This document shows positions 22,047 through 30,842 of a stretch of DNA of 30,936 nt, piece after piece. The stretch is from NCBI GenBank assembly GCA_946998295.1, contig CAMPYS010000022.1, forward strand, positions 1 through 30,936, written 5' to 3'. Source of the DNA: an uncultured Prevotella sp. (lineage in GTDB: Bacteria > Bacteroidota > Bacteroidia > Bacteroidales > Bacteroidaceae). The position numbers were made by a program, and so were the translations under genes. The notes under the pieces are model-generated. The model worked only from the letters and a program-made list of their open reading frames with translations. It did not search any database and was not told the DNA's origin. Position 1 is the stretch's first letter; each line of letters starts with the position of its first letter.

Positions 22047-25000
22047 ATGGAAGATTACGTACATTTACATGTTCATACTCATTATTCTATACTTGATGGT
22101 CAATCAAAGGTTGAATACCTTGTAAATAAAGCTATAAATAATGGTATGAAAGGTATGGCAATAACAGACCATGGTGTTATGTATGGAATCAAAGAATTTT
22201 CCGACTATTGCGAAAAAATAAATAAAGATAGAAAAAACAAAGGATTATCCCCATTCAAGCCTATATTTGGGTGCGAAATGTATGTTGCTAGACGTAGAAA
22301 AGAAGATAAGGTAAAAGAAATGCACGACAATTCAGGATATCATCTTATTGTATTAGCAAAAAACTATGTAGGGTACAAAAATCTTATAAAGTTAGTTTCT
22401 CGCTCATGGGTAGATGGGTATTACTATCGCCCACGCACAGATCGTACAGACTTAAAAAAATACCATGAAGGACTTATTGTTTCATCTGCATGCCTTGCAG
22501 GAGAAATACCTAGAAAAATTTTAAATAATGATATTCAAGGTGCTCGAGAAGCTTGCTTATGGTTTAAAAATATATTTGGTGATGATTTCTATCTAGAACT
22601 ACAAAGACATGAAGTAAAAGATCCAAATATTGTTGCTAATAGGGAGGTCTTTCCACTTCAACAAAAAGTAAATAAAGCAATATTGAAACTATCTGAAGAA
22701 CTAAATATAAAATATATATGCACTAACGATTGTCATTTTGAAGATAAGGAAACCGCAGAAGCTCATGACCATTTACTTTGCTTATCTACACAAGAAGAAC
22801 TAAATAGTCCTAAACGAATGAGATATTCTAAACAAGAATGGTTTAAATCTCGAGAAGAGATGAACGAAATTTTTGGAGATCTACCAAAGGCTATGAGCAA
22901 CACTATTGAAATTCTAAATAAAGTAGAATTTTATAATATTAATAATGGGCCTATTATGCCCTTCTTTCCAATTCCTAAAGATTTTGGTACAGAAGAAGAA
23001 CTAAAACAAAAAATTACGACAGAAGAACTATATGATGAGTTTACAACTGATGAAAATGGAGAAAATCAACTTTCACCAGAAGAAGGACAAGCAGTAATAA
23101 ATAGGCTCGGCGGATATGAAAAAATATATCGTATAAAACTTGAAGCAGACTACTTAGCTAAATTGACTTTTGATGGTGCAAAACGCATATATGGGGATCC
23201 TATTCCAAAAGAAGTATATAAAGCTCTTATTTTTGAATTACACGTTATGAAAACTATGGGATTTCCTGGTTATTTCTTAATAGTTCAAGATTTTATTAAT
23301 GCAGCACGCAACGAACTTAATGTCATGGTAGGACCTGGACGTGGTTCAGCCGCTGGTTCTGTTGTTGCATATTGTTTAGGAATAACTCGAATAGACCCAT
23401 TAAAATATAATTTACTTTTTGAGCGTTTTCTAAATCCTGATAGAGTAAACCTGCCTGATATAGATACGGACTTTGATGATGACGGACGTGGAAAGGTCTT
23501 ACAATGGGTAATGGATAAATATGGAGAAGAAAATTGTGCACATATTATAACATACTCTACTATGGCTACAAAGAACTCTATTAGAGATGTTGCACGTGTA
23601 GAAGGATTACCTCTTAATATATCCAATGCACTTTGCAAAGCTATACCAGATAGGCTACCTAATGGGCTAAAAATGAACCTAAAAAATGCTATAAAATACA
23701 CACCAGAACTACAAGAAGCTGAAACAAGTGAAGATAGTAGAGAAAGAAATACTATTAGATATGCAAAAATGTTAGAGGGTACTATAAGGGGTACTGGCCT
23801 ACATGCTTGTGGATTCATTATTTGCAGAGACCCAATAAGTGATTGGGTTCCCGTTTCAACTGCAACTGACCCTGATTTTCCTAACCAAAAGGTACCTGTT
23901 ACTCAATATGATGGACATGTAATTGAAACTACAGGACTTATAAAAATGGACTTTCTCGGGCTTAAAACTTTATCAGAAATTAAAGAAGCCTGCAAAGTTA
24001 TAAAACAAACAAGAGGAATAACTATCGATATAGATAATATTCCTATCGATGATAAATTAACATATCAATTATATCAAAAAGGACAGACTATAGGTACATT
24101 TCAGTTTGAATCTGCTGGTATGCAAAAACACCTCAGGGAACTTAAACCTACTGTATTTGAAGATTTAATAGCTATGAATGCTTTGTATCGTCCTGGTCCA
24201 ATGGATTATATACCAGACTTTATTAAACGGAAAAAAGATCCTTCATTAGTAAAGTATGATATTCCTTGTATGGAAAAGTATCTCAAAGACACTTATGGTA
24301 TTACAGTGTATCAAGAACAAGTAATGTTATTAAGTCGACAACTTGCTAATTTTACACGTGGAGAAAGTGATGCTCTGCGTAAAGCAATGGGTAAAAAGAA
24401 AAAGGATATTGTCGATAAGATGAAGCCTAAATTCCTTAAGCAAGGACAAGAAAATGGATATGATGTTAAGATATTAGAAAAAATTTGGACTGATTGGGAA
24501 AAATTTGCGAGTTATGCATTTAATAAATCACATGCCACTTGCTACTCTTGGGTAGCATATCAAACAGCTTACTTAAAAGCTCATTATCCAGCAGAATTTA
24601 TGGCTGCGTTACTTACAAGACGTTTCAGTCAAATAACTGAAATAACAAAACTCATGGAAGAATGTAAAGCTCTTAAAATATCAATACTCGGGCCAGATAT
24701 AAATGAAAGTAGAATAGAGTTTGGAGTTAATAAAAAAGGAGCTATACGATTTGGTTTATCAGCTATTAAAGGTATGGGCACAGGTGCAGCCTTATCTATA
24801 GTAACGGAACGTGATAAAAACGGTCCATACAAAAATATATTTGATTTTGTCGAAAGAATTGATATTAGTAACGTAAATAAAAAATCTCTTGAAAATCTTG
24901 CTTTTAGTGGAGGTTTTGATAGTCTCGGTATACAACGTGAAGAATTTTCAGGGACAAATTCTAAGGGTATTACTTTTATAGACTCACTTATACGATATGC

Positions 25001-25763
25001 TCAATTATTTCAGCAAGAAAAATCGCAACTACAAAATTCATTATTTGGAGGAAGTAATGAAATAGAAATTGCTCATCCTGCGATACCTAAAGTTGAGAAA
25101 TGGCCTACTATCGAAAAACTAAATAAAGAACGTGACTTAGTTGGTATATATTTATCTGCTCACCCTTTAGATGAATACAGTATTATACTTAATGAACTTT
25201 GTAATACACATGCTAATGAAATAGCCTCATCTGAAAATATGGAAAAACTATCAGAGCAGGATAAAATAACATTTGGAGGTATTATCACATCTGTAACTGA
25301 ACGCTTTTCAAGAAAAAGTGGAAAACCATTTGGCATCATAACTATAGAAGATTTTGATAGTGTTGGAGAATTTGCTTTATTTGATACTAACTGGACAAAA
25401 TGGAGTAGTATGCTAAAGCCAAACTACACATTATTTATAACTGCAAAATGTCAACCACGTTTTTATAATAACAAATCATTTGAATTAGTAATTACAAACA
25501 TAGAGCATCTATATGATGTAAAACAAAATAAATTACAACGATTTACTATTTCTATAGAATCTTCATCATTAGATAGTAAAGTCGTATCAGACTTAACTTC
25601 TATTATAGAGAGAAAAACTGGTAATATACAGCTTTATATAAAGCTTCATAAGCTAAAGGAAAATCCTGTAATTTTATACTCTACAAGTAGAAAAATAAAT
25701 ATTGATAAAGAGTTAATTGATTTTATCAAAAATACTGACAATATGAAATATAGCATAAACTAA
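22047..25763 (+). CDS. dnaE: DNA polymerase III alpha subunit
   Basis: This is the replicative polymerase, 1238 aa and full length. The N-terminal PHP domain (about 1-280) keeps most expected metal ligands: H8 and H10 in HLHVHTHYS, D41-H42 in ITDHG, E77 in GCEMY, H99 in YHLIV, C149 in SACLAGE and the Asp/His of TNDCHF. The polymerase palm has GPGRGSAAGS and the catalytic aspartates in PDIDTDFDDDGRG (about 470). Next come the fingers region, with YRPGPMDYIPDF, and a tandem helix-hairpin-helix region. The C-terminal OB-fold (about 1070-1150) includes ITFGGIITSV. No intein or frameshift is visible. trxA follows by 61 nt without a clear promoter. Confidence 0.97.
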   Translation: MEDYVHLHVHTHYSILDGQSKVEYLVNKAINNGMKGMAITDHGVMYGIKEFSDYCEKINKDRKNKGLSPFKPIFGCEMYVARRRKEDKVKEMHDNSGYHLIVLAKNYVGYKNLIKLVSRSWVDGYYYRPRTDRTDLKKYHEGLIVSSACLAGEIPRKILNNDIQGAREACLWFKNIFGDDFYLELQRHEVKDPNIVANREVFPLQQKVNKAILKLSEELNIKYICTNDCHFEDKETAEAHDHLLCLSTQEELNSPKRMRYSKQEWFKSREEMNEIFGDLPKAMSNTIEILNKVEFYNINNGPIMPFFPIPKDFGTEEELKQKITTEELYDEFTTDENGENQLSPEEGQAVINRLGGYEKIYRIKLEADYLAKLTFDGAKRIYGDPIPKEVYKALIFELHVMKTMGFPGYFLIVQDFINAARNELNVMVGPGRGSAAGSVVAYCLGITRIDPLKYNLLFERFLNPDRVNLPDIDTDFDDDGRGKVLQWVMDKYGEENCAHIITYSTMATKNSIRDVARVEGLPLNISNALCKAIPDRLPNGLKMNLKNAIKYTPELQEAETSEDSRERNTIRYAKMLEGTIRGTGLHACGFIICRDPISDWVPVSTATDPDFPNQKVPVTQYDGHVIETTGLIKMDFLGLKTLSEIKEACKVIKQTRGITIDIDNIPIDDKLTYQLYQKGQTIGTFQFESAGMQKHLRELKPTVFEDLIAMNALYRPGPMDYIPDFIKRKKDPSLVKYDIPCMEKYLKDTYGITVYQEQVMLLSRQLANFTRGESDALRKAMGKKKKDIVDKMKPKFLKQGQENGYDVKILEKIWTDWEKFASYAFNKSHATCYSWVAYQTAYLKAHYPAEFMAALLTRRFSQITEITKLMEECKALKISILGPDINESRIEFGVNKKGAIRFGLSAIKGMGTGAALSIVTERDKNGPYKNIFDFVERIDISNVNKKSLENLAFSGGFDSLGIQREEFSGTNSKGITFIDSLIRYAQLFQQEKSQLQNSLFGGSNEIEIAHPAIPKVEKWPTIEKLNKERDLVGIYLSAHPLDEYSIILNELCNTHANEIASSENMEKLSEQDKITFGGIITSVTERFSRKSGKPFGIITIEDFDSVGEFALFDTNWTKWSSMLKPNYTLFITAKCQPRFYNNKSFELVITNIEHLYDVKQNKLQRFTISIESSSLDSKVVSDLTSIIERKTGNIQLYIKLHKLKENPVILYSTSRKINIDKELIDFIKNTDNMKYSIN

Positions 25764-25824
25764 TTTTATTAATATACACATAGATACTTATTATACATAA
25801 TATTTAATTTATAAAATAAAAACA

Positions 25825-26139
25825 ATGGAAGTAGAAATTACAACACAAAATTTTGAGAGTTATAAAAATGGTAATTTACCTTTAGTAGTAGACTTATGGG
25901 CAACATGGTGTGGTCCCTGTAAAATGATAGGTCCTATTATATCTGAACTTGCAAATGACTACGATGGAAAAATTATTGTAGGTAAATGCAATATCGAGGA
26001 TAATGAGGATGTAGCTATTGAATATGGGGTTAGAAATATTCCTACTATATTATTCTTTAAAAATGGAAAATTAGTTGATAAATTTGTAGGTGCAGCCCCT
26101 AAAGAAAAATTAGACTCTAAATTCAAAGAATTACTATAA
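25825..26139 (+). CDS. trxA: Thioredoxin
   Basis: This 104-aa cytosolic disulfide reductase has the complete thioredoxin fold and active site WATWCGPCKM with both cysteines. The conserved cis-proline is in RNIPTILFF, and a GAAPKEKL loop lies near the end. It has no signal peptide. It lies 61 nt after dnaE in the same direction and is followed by a long hairpin terminator, so the two genes may share a transcript. Confidence 0.96.
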   Translation: MEVEITTQNFESYKNGNLPLVVDLWATWCGPCKMIGPIISELANDYDGKIIVGKCNIEDNEDVAIEYGVRNIPTILFFKNGKLVDKFVGAAPKEKLDSKFKELL

Positions 26140-26152
26140 GATTATTATATAA

Positions 26153-26210
26153 AAATATAGTTAGTATATCATTTACTTTATTAAAACAAGTAATTATACT
26201 AACTATATTT
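26153..26210. terminator. Bidirectional terminator between trxA and the GNAT gene
   Basis: Perfect 16-nt arms (26153-26168 and 26195-26210) enclose a 26-nt loop that holds a second small stem (26173-26178 with 26188-26193). On the plus strand ATTTTTTATG follows; on the minus strand TTATATAATAATC follows. It thus suits both converging transcripts. Confidence 0.75.
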
Positions 26211-26247
26211 ATTTTTTATGTATTTGAATAGTAATTATATATTTTAT

Positions 26248-26823
26248 CTATATAATTGGTAAGACAAGATGTCGCATATTATGTCCGCCCCATTTATTAT
26301 TATCTTTGTAAATAAATCCTATAGCTTTATATAACTTTTCAGCTTTAGGATTTCCCTCATCTACCAGTAATCCTGCTGGTAGTCCTAGTTTTTTCCCTTT
26401 CTCTATTGTAGCTTTTAACAGTTTTGTTGCTATGCCTTTTTTTCTATGCGTTTTGCTAACACATAGCGAGTCTATATATAATTCTCCCTGTGTTGTTTCG
26501 TCATCCATATCAGAGTAGTCTTTTCCGAACTCCTTTAATGCTCCCTCAATAAAGCCCTGCCTTAGTTGGTGTAAATTGCCTCCATCATAGCTAACACACA
26601 CACCAATTACCTCTTTTTGTCCGTTAGTAGCAATAAGTGTATTTTTAAACGAGTATTGAGAATTTGTATCCTCAACAAGTTTAGTCATTAATCTGTGAAA
26701 GTCCTCTAACGTTTTATTTTCTCCTGCGAACCATTTACAACATTCATGATTCATTGCTTCCATTATCATAGTAGCAATTATAGGAGCTTGGTCTTTTGTC
26801 GCATTTTCTATTTTAATATCCAT
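26248..26823 (-). CDS. GNAT family N-acetyltransferase
   Basis: This 191-aa protein transfers an acetyl group from acetyl-CoA to an amine; the substrate is unknown. The acetyl-CoA-binding motif A is visible as LYIDSLCVSKTHRKKGIATK (the R/K-x-x-G-I-A core), followed by AEKLYKAIGF near the end. The N-terminal part (MIMEAMNHECCKWFAG) is typical of GNATs seen in Bacteroidales. It follows the glycosyltransferase by 12 nt and ends the long minus-strand run. Confidence 0.88.
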   Translation of the reverse strand: MDIKIENATKDQAPIIATMIMEAMNHECCKWFAGENKTLEDFHRLMTKLVEDTNSQYSFKNTLIATNGQKEVIGVCVSYDGGNLHQLRQGFIEGALKEFGKDYSDMDDETTQGELYIDSLCVSKTHRKKGIATKLLKATIEKGKKLGLPAGLLVDEGNPKAEKLYKAIGFIYKDNNKWGGHNMRHLVLPII

Positions 26824-26835
26824 TCTTCAAAATTG

Positions 26836-27582
26836 TTATGATTTAATTTGTGGGTATTTTCTATTTATGCTGTCTAATCTTAATCTTATAACTCCAAATA
26901 GAGCTTCAGAAAATATGCCTCCACTCATTTTACTAGCCCCTTCTCGCCTATTAACAAAAATTACAGGCACCTCTTTTATTTTGAATCCTATTTTATATAG
27001 AGTATATTTCATCTCTATTTGGAACGCATAGCCTTTAAATTTTATTTTATTAAGCTCTATCGTTTCTAATGTTTTACGCTTATAACATACAAACCCTGCT
27101 GTTGTGTCATGAATATTAATTCCAGTTACAAATTTTACATATTTACTTGCAAAATAACTCATAAGTACTCTTCCAATGGGCCAGTTAACAACATTAACTC
27201 CACTTATGTATCTTGATCCTATAGCTACATCATATCCTTCATCATGTGTAGCAGCATAAAGTTTTGGAAGGTCTTTAGGATCATGACTGAAATCAGCATC
27301 CATTTCAAAAATATAATCATAGCCTTTATTTATAGACCATTTAAAACCTTTAATATATGCTGTACCTAATCCCAACTTTCCAGATCTTTCAATTATAAAC
27401 AACCTATCACTAAACTCGTGCTTTATTAGTTTATGAACTATAGATGCTGTTCCATCAGGGCTGCCATCATCAATTACTAAAATATGGAAAAATTTATCTA
27501 AAGCAAAAACAGCTCTAATTATATTCTCAATATTCTCTTTTTCGTTATACGTAGGTATTATTACGATGCTATCACTTTTCAT
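26836..27582 (-). CDS. GT2 family glycosyltransferase, polyprenol-phosphate mannosyltransferase type
   Basis: This 248-aa cytoplasmic or membrane-associated enzyme probably moves a sugar (often mannose from GDP-mannose) to a polyprenyl phosphate. The GT-A core is clear: VIIPTYNEKENI near the start, then VIDDGSPDGT, GLGTAYIKGFKW, the metal-binding EMDADFSHDP, and IGSRY. There is no C-terminal membrane domain, as in DPM1-type enzymes. I start at ATG 27582, because an in-frame TTG 10 codons upstream (27612) lies in a promoter-like TATATTTG. It lies between the MATE and GNAT genes. Confidence 0.9.
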   Translation of the reverse strand: MKSDSIVIIPTYNEKENIENIIRAVFALDKFFHILVIDDGSPDGTASIVHKLIKHEFSDRLFIIERSGKLGLGTAYIKGFKWSINKGYDYIFEMDADFSHDPKDLPKLYAATHDEGYDVAIGSRYISGVNVVNWPIGRVLMSYFASKYVKFVTGINIHDTTAGFVCYKRKTLETIELNKIKFKGYAFQIEMKYTLYKIGFKIKEVPVIFVNRREGASKMSGGIFSEALFGVIRLRLDSINRKYPQIKS

Positions 27583-27609
27583 ATATTCGAATACGTAGTT
27601 TGTTAGTTG

Positions 27610-27617
27610 CAAATATA
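27610..27617 (-). promoter_or_regulatory. Possible internal promoter -7 box before the glycosyltransferase
   Basis: TATATTTG on the minus strand matches TAnnTTTG and ends 27 nt before the ATG at 27582. I see no -33 TTG at 19-20 nt, so this is weaker than the others. Confidence 0.35.
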
Positions 27618-27625
27618 CAATATTA

Positions 27626-28975
27626 TTATATATTTTTTGAAATTTGTCTAAAATTTTTCCTTTTTAGCCATACTGCTTGACATACTCCCCGCATAAATAA
27701 AAATATTAGAAAAGCTATCCATAAAGAATTATTCTTTAGCATCTGATTTGTTGTTATATAGAATAAGAAGAAACAAGTCATAGCAATAAATGAAGAGAAT
27801 AGCATACCTTTAGTTTCAGTTATTCCTATAAATATCCCATCATATATAAATGCTGCCATTCCAATAATTGGGATAAAATATGCCCATACGATGTAAGGTT
27901 TAGCAGCCTCAACTATTTGTATATTATTAGTTAGAAGTCGTAAAAGGTTATCTCCACCTATAATGTATATAGATGTGAATATTAAAATCATTAATATTCC
28001 AAATAATAGCAATCTCTTAGTAAGTACATTTATCATTTTAAAATTCTTTTCTCCATAAAACTTACCACTTATAGCTTCACCAGCGTATGCAAAACCATCC
28101 ATGAAATAAGAGAATAAAGTAAACATTGTCATAAGAAGTGTATTTACTGCAAGAATCATAGAGCCTTGTTTTCCACCAGCACTCGTAAAAAACATATTCA
28201 CAGCAATGAAGCAGAGAGTACGTAAGAAAATATCTCTATTTATTGAGAAGAATTTATTCCATTCTTTTTTTTGTTTTATTGCTACTACAAATATTTTTAA
28301 ACTTATTAATTCTATATTATTAGTGTTGAAAAAATAACTTTTTTTTATACCTAATAACAGTGTAGTTATAGCAATAATGAATCCACACCATTGTGCTATT
28401 AATGTTCCACTTGCTACCCCATTAATATCCCATTTTATTACATATACAAAAAAGAGAGATGCTATAATGTTGATAATATTTTGCACTATAGCTATAATCA
28501 TAGGTATTTTGGTATTCTGCATACCTATAAACCAGCCCATTAGTGCATATAGACCAAGCATTGCAGGTGCTCCCCATATTGTTATTTTTACATAAGATGT
28601 TACAAGATTCCACGAGGTTTTTGGTGTATTCATTGCATTTAACATTACTATTTGTAGCAAGTCTTGCATAATGATGAATATTCCCCCCATGACTATTCCT
28701 ATAGTTAAAGCTCGAAAAAGAATAGATATTGCCTTTTTCCAATCGTTTTCCCCGTATGCTTGAGAGGTTAGTCCACTTGTTCCCATTCTAAGAAAACAGA
28801 GAATCCAGTAAATGATATTAAAAATCATAGTGCCTATAGATATAGCACCTATGTAGCTTTCATTTCCGATATGTCCAATTATTGCAATATCTATCAACCC
28901 TAATAGAGGAACTGTTATATTGCTAATAATTGATGGTATTGCCAATTGCAATATATTCGTGTTAAGTTTAGTCAC
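27626..28975 (-). CDS. MATE family efflux transporter (DinF/NorM-like)
   Basis: This 449-aa inner-membrane protein with about 12 helices exports drugs or metabolites using an ion gradient; the substrate is unknown. The first helix region (ILQLAIPSIISNITVPLLGL, then IDIAIIGHIGNESY) and MGTSGLTSQAYGE are typical of DinF-type MATE proteins, and the second half repeats the plan (FMDGFAYAGEAISGKFYGEK). The start is GTG at 28975: an in-frame stop lies four codons upstream and the alignment to family N-termini fits. It follows the Cys-rich small gene by 9 nt. Confidence 0.9.
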   Translation of the reverse strand: MTKLNTNILQLAIPSIISNITVPLLGLIDIAIIGHIGNESYIGAISIGTMIFNIIYWILCFLRMGTSGLTSQAYGENDWKKAISILFRALTIGIVMGGIFIIMQDLLQIVMLNAMNTPKTSWNLVTSYVKITIWGAPAMLGLYALMGWFIGMQNTKIPMIIAIVQNIINIIASLFFVYVIKWDINGVASGTLIAQWCGFIIAITTLLLGIKKSYFFNTNNIELISLKIFVVAIKQKKEWNKFFSINRDIFLRTLCFIAVNMFFTSAGGKQGSMILAVNTLLMTMFTLFSYFMDGFAYAGEAISGKFYGEKNFKMINVLTKRLLLFGILMILIFTSIYIIGGDNLLRLLTNNIQIVEAAKPYIVWAYFIPIIGMAAFIYDGIFIGITETKGMLFSSFIAMTCFFLFYITTNQMLKNNSLWIAFLIFLFMRGVCQAVWLKRKNFRQISKNI

Positions 28976-28984
28976 ACTGCCAAC

Positions 28985-29140
28985 CTATGATACATTTCTT
29001 CTATTATAATTCTTTTTTATTGCACAGCCATTACATCCATTGCATGATGAACTATTTGATTTGAAACTTTTTATTATTGATATTATAGCATAAGCAACAG
29101 CTGCTGCAATTACTATTCCAGTTATAATATATTGTAGCAT
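28985..29140 (-). CDS. FeoB-associated Cys-rich membrane protein
   Basis: A 51-aa frame runs from ATG 29140 to TAG 28985-28987. The product has one transmembrane helix (about 4-23: YIITGIVIAAAVAYAIISII), a Ser/Lys linker and the cysteine motif SSCNGCNGCAIKK, then a basic tail. This is the FeoB-associated Cys-rich family, small proteins usually encoded beside the iron(II) transporter FeoB. No feoA or feoB is seen here; it sits between a DUF1232 gene and the MATE exporter. A role in iron or redox handling is only suggested by the family. Confidence 0.82.
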   Translation of the reverse strand: MLQYIITGIVIAAAVAYAIISIIKSFKSNSSSCNGCNGCAIKKNYNRRNVS

Positions 29141-29169
29141 GTTAAGATGTATAAAATTTTAAATTAGTA

Positions 29170-29580
29170 TTATACAGGAGTTTGAGTTGTATCGTTATCA
29201 AAAAGATTTTCTTCAGTTACTTTTATCTCATCAACGTCAAACCATTGACTTAATTTGGCATGTGCTTTGTCTTTTGCTTCTTGGTCTACATCGTTCCATA
29301 TTTTTTGTAACAAGAAAAGCAAAACTGCTAAATCATCTGATAGTCCTGCTATTGGTATTGCATCTGGCATTATATCTAACGGAGATATAAGATAGCCTAA
29401 AGCACCAATAATTAAAGCTTTATCTTTTAATGATAATTTGTTACTATCTAATGAATAGTAAAGAATAAGGGCAGAATATATGAACTTAACACCAGCTCTC
29501 TTAGCTATTCTTTGTATTTTCTCACTGAAATTCTTTTTAGTAAATTTATCTTTATATTTAAGTAAATCTGGTATTTCCAT
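29170..29580 (-). CDS. DUF1232 (YkvA-like) membrane protein
   Basis: This 136-aa protein contains the DUF1232 core ALGYLISPLDIMPDAIPIAG followed by LSDDLAVLLFLL, which makes a hydrophobic hairpin (about 75-118). The flanks are charged, and the C-terminal end is acidic and probably disordered. Function is unknown for the family. It lies 20 nt after the two-TM protein gene and 29 nt before the Cys-rich gene, consistent with one transcript. Confidence 0.85.
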   Translation of the reverse strand: MEIPDLLKYKDKFTKKNFSEKIQRIAKRAGVKFIYSALILYYSLDSNKLSLKDKALIIGALGYLISPLDIMPDAIPIAGLSDDLAVLLFLLQKIWNDVDQEAKDKAHAKLSQWFDVDEIKVTEENLFDNDTTQTPV

Positions 29581-29600
29581 AATTTATTATATTTAAAACA

Positions 29601-30023
29601 TTAATAATTAATTACTTTTTCTACATATTTATGAGCCATTGGGTGATTTTGGTTTATAGCCTCTAACTTTCTATTAATATTACATTTTTGCATAATACTG
29701 TATAATATGGCTAATATAACTCCAACTATAAAACCAGCTATGAATAATTTATATCCTTTTAGAGGTAAAATATTTTGAGGGAATGCAGACAATATAATAA
29801 TTGGTAAACAAATTATTATCCCTAAAACGGTGTATCGTGTACGTTGTGTTCCTTGACTATCTATAGCTGCTTGATAATCTAATAAGTAGTCTGTTAATTC
29901 TTCGTTAGTAATATATTCATCTATTTTCGGAAAATCCGATTCATCTTTGTGATATTTTATTTTATTTTCTACAGTATGCTGATAATCATCTATAACAGTT
30001 CTATATGTATAGTTTTTTTTCAT
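29601..30023 (-). CDS. Hypothetical two-helix membrane protein
   Basis: I do not recognise this 140-aa protein. It has a hydrophilic N-terminal part (1-63, many Asp, Glu, Lys and Tyr), two transmembrane helices (about 64-82 and 90-110) and a short polar C-terminal part (NRKLEAINQNHPMAHKYVEK). No metal or catalytic motif is visible. It is the first gene after rnpB on the minus strand and is followed closely by DUF1232. I find no TAnnTTTG box in the 75 nt before it, so it may depend on read-through from rnpB. Confidence 0.7.
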   Translation of the reverse strand: MKKNYTYRTVIDDYQHTVENKIKYHKDESDFPKIDEYITNEELTDYLLDYQAAIDSQGTQRTRYTVLGIIICLPIIILSAFPQNILPLKGYKLFIAGFIVGVILAILYSIMQKCNINRKLEAINQNHPMAHKYVEKVINY

Positions 30024-30057
30024 TAGCAGATTCTTTAAATTTTAATATTTAAAATCC

Positions 30058-30086
30058 CTTTTTCTTTCCATAACAGGAAAGAAAAG
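30058..30086 (-). terminator. Possible terminator hairpin after rnpB
   Basis: Arms TTTTCTTTCC (30060-30069) and GGAAAGAAAA (30076-30085) pair over 10 bp with a 6-nt loop. On the minus strand they are followed by AGGGATTTTAAA. The U-tract is short, so termination may be partial and allow read-through into the next genes. Confidence 0.45.
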
Positions 30087-30099
30087 AGATTATAAATAA

Positions 30100-30482
30100 A
30101 ACAAATAGTTTTTTTATAAGCCGGGTTCTGTTATCCCTTTTATGTAAGGAACATCTGTCATTTATCTACGTATTGAGTTGCCCCAATACTGAAGCATTCT
30201 ACCCTCCGTTGCGCCTATGGCTCGAGCGGACAGCCCTCGAACAACGGTTTACATGAACTTGCAGCTCCTGTCGGTACAGCCAAGTGATCGCCCACTTGCT
30301 GGTAGTCTCTTACACCACCTTCTCACCCTTGCTCTTTTATTATTAGAGCGGTTCTTTTCTTCTACCTTTATCTATTGTTACCAATAGCTTCTATTTTCGG
30401 AAGCAGGATGTCCTATGCTGCCCGGACTTTCCTCTCGTGTTTTTATTAAACACCAGCGACAGATCAAAATACTAATTGTTTA
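30100..30482 (-). ncRNA. rnpB: RNase P RNA (bacterial type A)
   Basis: This is the catalytic RNA that trims the 5' leader of tRNA precursors. On the minus strand, hallmark segments appear in order: GAGGAAAGTCCGGGC near the 5' end (about 30435-30419), the GGTAACAATAG region, and the 3' signature ACAGAACCCGGCTTAT (about 30131-30116). The ends pair as helix P1: sequence near 30469-30482 with 30099-30110 (AAACAA..TAG with CTA..TTGTTT). The ends are approximate to a few bases. A consensus promoter precedes it. Confidence 0.93.
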
Positions 30483-30499
30483 TTTTTGTACTATGTTTG

Positions 30500-30530
30500 C
30501 AAAGATAATGTAAAAAGGATAATTGAACAA
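30500..30530 (-). promoter_or_regulatory. Bacteroidota-type promoter of rnpB
   Basis: On the minus strand TATCTTTG (30507-30500) and TTG (30530-30528) are separated by 20 nt. Transcription should start near 30493, about 10 nt before helix P1. This supports the 5' end chosen for rnpB. Confidence 0.8.
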
Positions 30531-30635
30531 ATATTACACTTATTTTTATAATATGGTGAAAATTATCTTCTACTTTATTCTAAATTTATCAATAAATAAA
30601 ATATTTTGTAAACAAAGTATTTAGTTATAATTTTG

Positions 30636-30707
30636 TACACTTGTAGGGAATCGAACCCTAATCTGAAGAACCGGAATCTTCTATTCTATCCATTGAACTA
30701 CAAGTGC
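30636..30707 (-). tRNA. tRNA-Arg (anticodon CCG)
   Basis: A 72-nt cloverleaf on the minus strand has the acceptor GCACTTG with CAAGTGT (one G-U), D-stem GTTC/GAAT and anticodon stem GAAGA/TCTTC with loop TTCCGGT. The T-arm is TAGGG-TTCGATT-CCCTA. CCA is not encoded. It reads CGG, a rare codon in such an AT-rich genome. Confidence 0.94.
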
Positions 30708-30762
30708 TTTTTATCTCTTGTAAAAGAAACTAATTTTTATGTATTGTAATTTTTATTATTTA

Positions 30763-30792
30763 CAAAGATAATAAATTGTTATATAATAACAA
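30763..30792 (-). promoter_or_regulatory. Bacteroidota-type promoter of tRNA-Arg
   Basis: On the minus strand TATCTTTG (30770-30763) and TTG (30792-30790) are 19 nt apart. The -7 box lies about 55 nt before the tRNA. Confidence 0.7.
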
Positions 30793-30842
30793 GTGTTTTT
30801 GCTTATATATTCCTTTTATTACTCTCTTTGTAGTAACTAATT

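Noticed and set aside
23285..23818. 177-codon minus-strand frame inside dnaE
   Set aside because: It is opposite the conserved polymerase core and shows no family signature; a coding shadow.
27583..27612. TTG start adding ten residues to the glycosyltransferase
   Set aside because: The TTG lies in TATATTTG, a promoter-like -7 box, and the extra residues (QLTNYVFEY) are not part of the GT2 fold.
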